Positions 63,747-64,000 of a stretch of DNA of 64,000 nucleotides are shown piece by piece. Each line of letters starts with the position of its first letter. Position 1 is the stretch's first letter. The notes below the pieces were generated by a model that ran no database searches, was not told the origin of the DNA, and was given only the letters and a program-made list of their open reading frames with translations. Position numbers and translations under genes: made by a program. This DNA is from JAEWWD01 sp964440115 (GTDB lineage: Bacteria > Bacillota > Clostridia > Christensenellales > CAG-138): assembly GCA_964440115.1 (NCBI GenBank), contig CAYTPV010000006.1:1-64000 (forward strand). The letters are read 5' to 3'.

Positions 63747-64000
63747 ATGCCAACACGAAGATATAGAACAAAGACATTGCATGCAGTGTGTAATGCCGCA
63801 GCAAGCACAATGCTGGTTTCAGGCAGCAAAGCCGGGGACATGCAGGCCGCAAGCGCAAATACGAAGGATGGCCAGGGGAAATTCCCCATCGTCGGCGTGG
63901 GCGCCTCGGCCGGCGGGCTGGCTGCCTTTGAAACCTTTTTCTCCAGCATGCCTGCCGATATTGATACCGGCATGGCCTTTGTATTGGTGCAGCATCTGGC
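63747..64000 (+). CDS. CheB-type methylesterase domain protein, N-terminal part, cut by window edge
   Basis: The first 84 residues start at an ATG behind AGGAGG. After a poorly conserved leader of about 45 residues comes FPIVGVGASAGGLAAFETFF with the GASAGG nucleophile motif of CheB, then MPADIDTGMAFVLVQHL. Stand-alone proteins that begin in this way are often CheB-CheR-PAS fusions; that part lies outside the window. The nearby lone receiver gene supports a signalling role. Confidence 0.85.
   Translation, partial: MPTRRYRTKTLHAVCNAAASTMLVSGSKAGDMQAASANTKDGQGKFPIVGVGASAGGLAAFETFFSSMPADIDTGMAFVLVQHL

Noticed and set aside
63704..63973. Leftward 89-residue open frame at the right edge
   Set aside because: Antisense to the CheB-type coding sequence, which has a clear GASAGG motif and ribosome site.

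Overview
The window looks like chromosome of an anaerobic Bacillota of the class Clostridia; I cannot name the species. Signs of this are: heat-shock genes in the order hrcA-grpE-dnaK-dnaJ behind a perfect CIRCE box, an IspH-ribosomal protein S1 fusion, PucR, SorC, RpiR and LacI sugar-type regulators, three mannose-family PTS components in two separate loci, corrinoid methyl-transfer genes, ComFB, Spo0A-like receivers and many GGAGG ribosome binding sites. Most of the DNA has a similar, roughly balanced base composition. About 49.6-52.5 kb reads differently (AT-richer, other codon choices).

Layout. (1) 0-6.5 kb: a corrinoid methyl-transfer locus. It holds the start of a corrinoid protein, a LacI regulator, a RACo-type reductive activator and, convergently, an operon of a DUF1638 protein, a CobW-type GTPase and a URO-D-type methyltransferase fused to a thioredoxin-like domain. 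(2) 6.6-8 kb: a zinc-ribbon membrane protein with TPR-like repeats. (3) 8.2-15 kb: one operon, read leftward, of a DhnA-type aldolase, a zinc alcohol dehydrogenase, PTS IIA-IIB-IIC-IID and HPr, with a divergent PucR regulator. (4) 15-38 kb: largely housekeeping genes: LUD protein, lepA, a SLOG protein, hemW, the heat-shock operon, a QueG-like protein, then a leftward string from surE through rpiR-type regulator, phosphatase, BaiN-like flavoprotein, cmk and plsC to ispH-rpsA. Cell-wall genes follow (NlpC/P60 hydrolase, S66 peptidase), then comFB and a PAP2 phosphatase. (5) 38.4-42 kb: a SorC regulator and a second mannose-family PTS whose IIC and IID are one polypeptide. (6) 42-49.6 kb: LysR, MATE exporter, polysaccharide flippase, a frameshifted serpin, a membrane protein, a ferredoxin and a decayed 7TM-GGDEF gene. 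(7) 49.7-53 kb: two membrane proteins without a canonical start codon at their natural N-terminus, then tRNA-Ala. (8) 53.2-61.6 kb: a divergent regulatory hub. A Crp/Fnr regulator, a YpsA-like SLOG protein, a lone receiver and a hybrid histidine kinase are read leftward. A cysteine desulfidase-like protein, a DapA-family aldolase and a CoA-disulfide-reductase-like flavoprotein are read rightward. A 20-bp inverted repeat sits between the two arms. (9) 61.7-64 kb: a DUF2284 protein, tRNA-Pro, a second lone receiver and the start of a CheB-type protein cut by the window edge.

The most interesting candidates are the hub at 53-61.6 kb (redox or cysteine sensing tied to an uncharacterised three-enzyme pathway), the methyltransferase-thioredoxin fusion in the corrinoid locus and the PTS IIC-IID fusion. 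All functional names come from reading motifs by eye; no database search was run.
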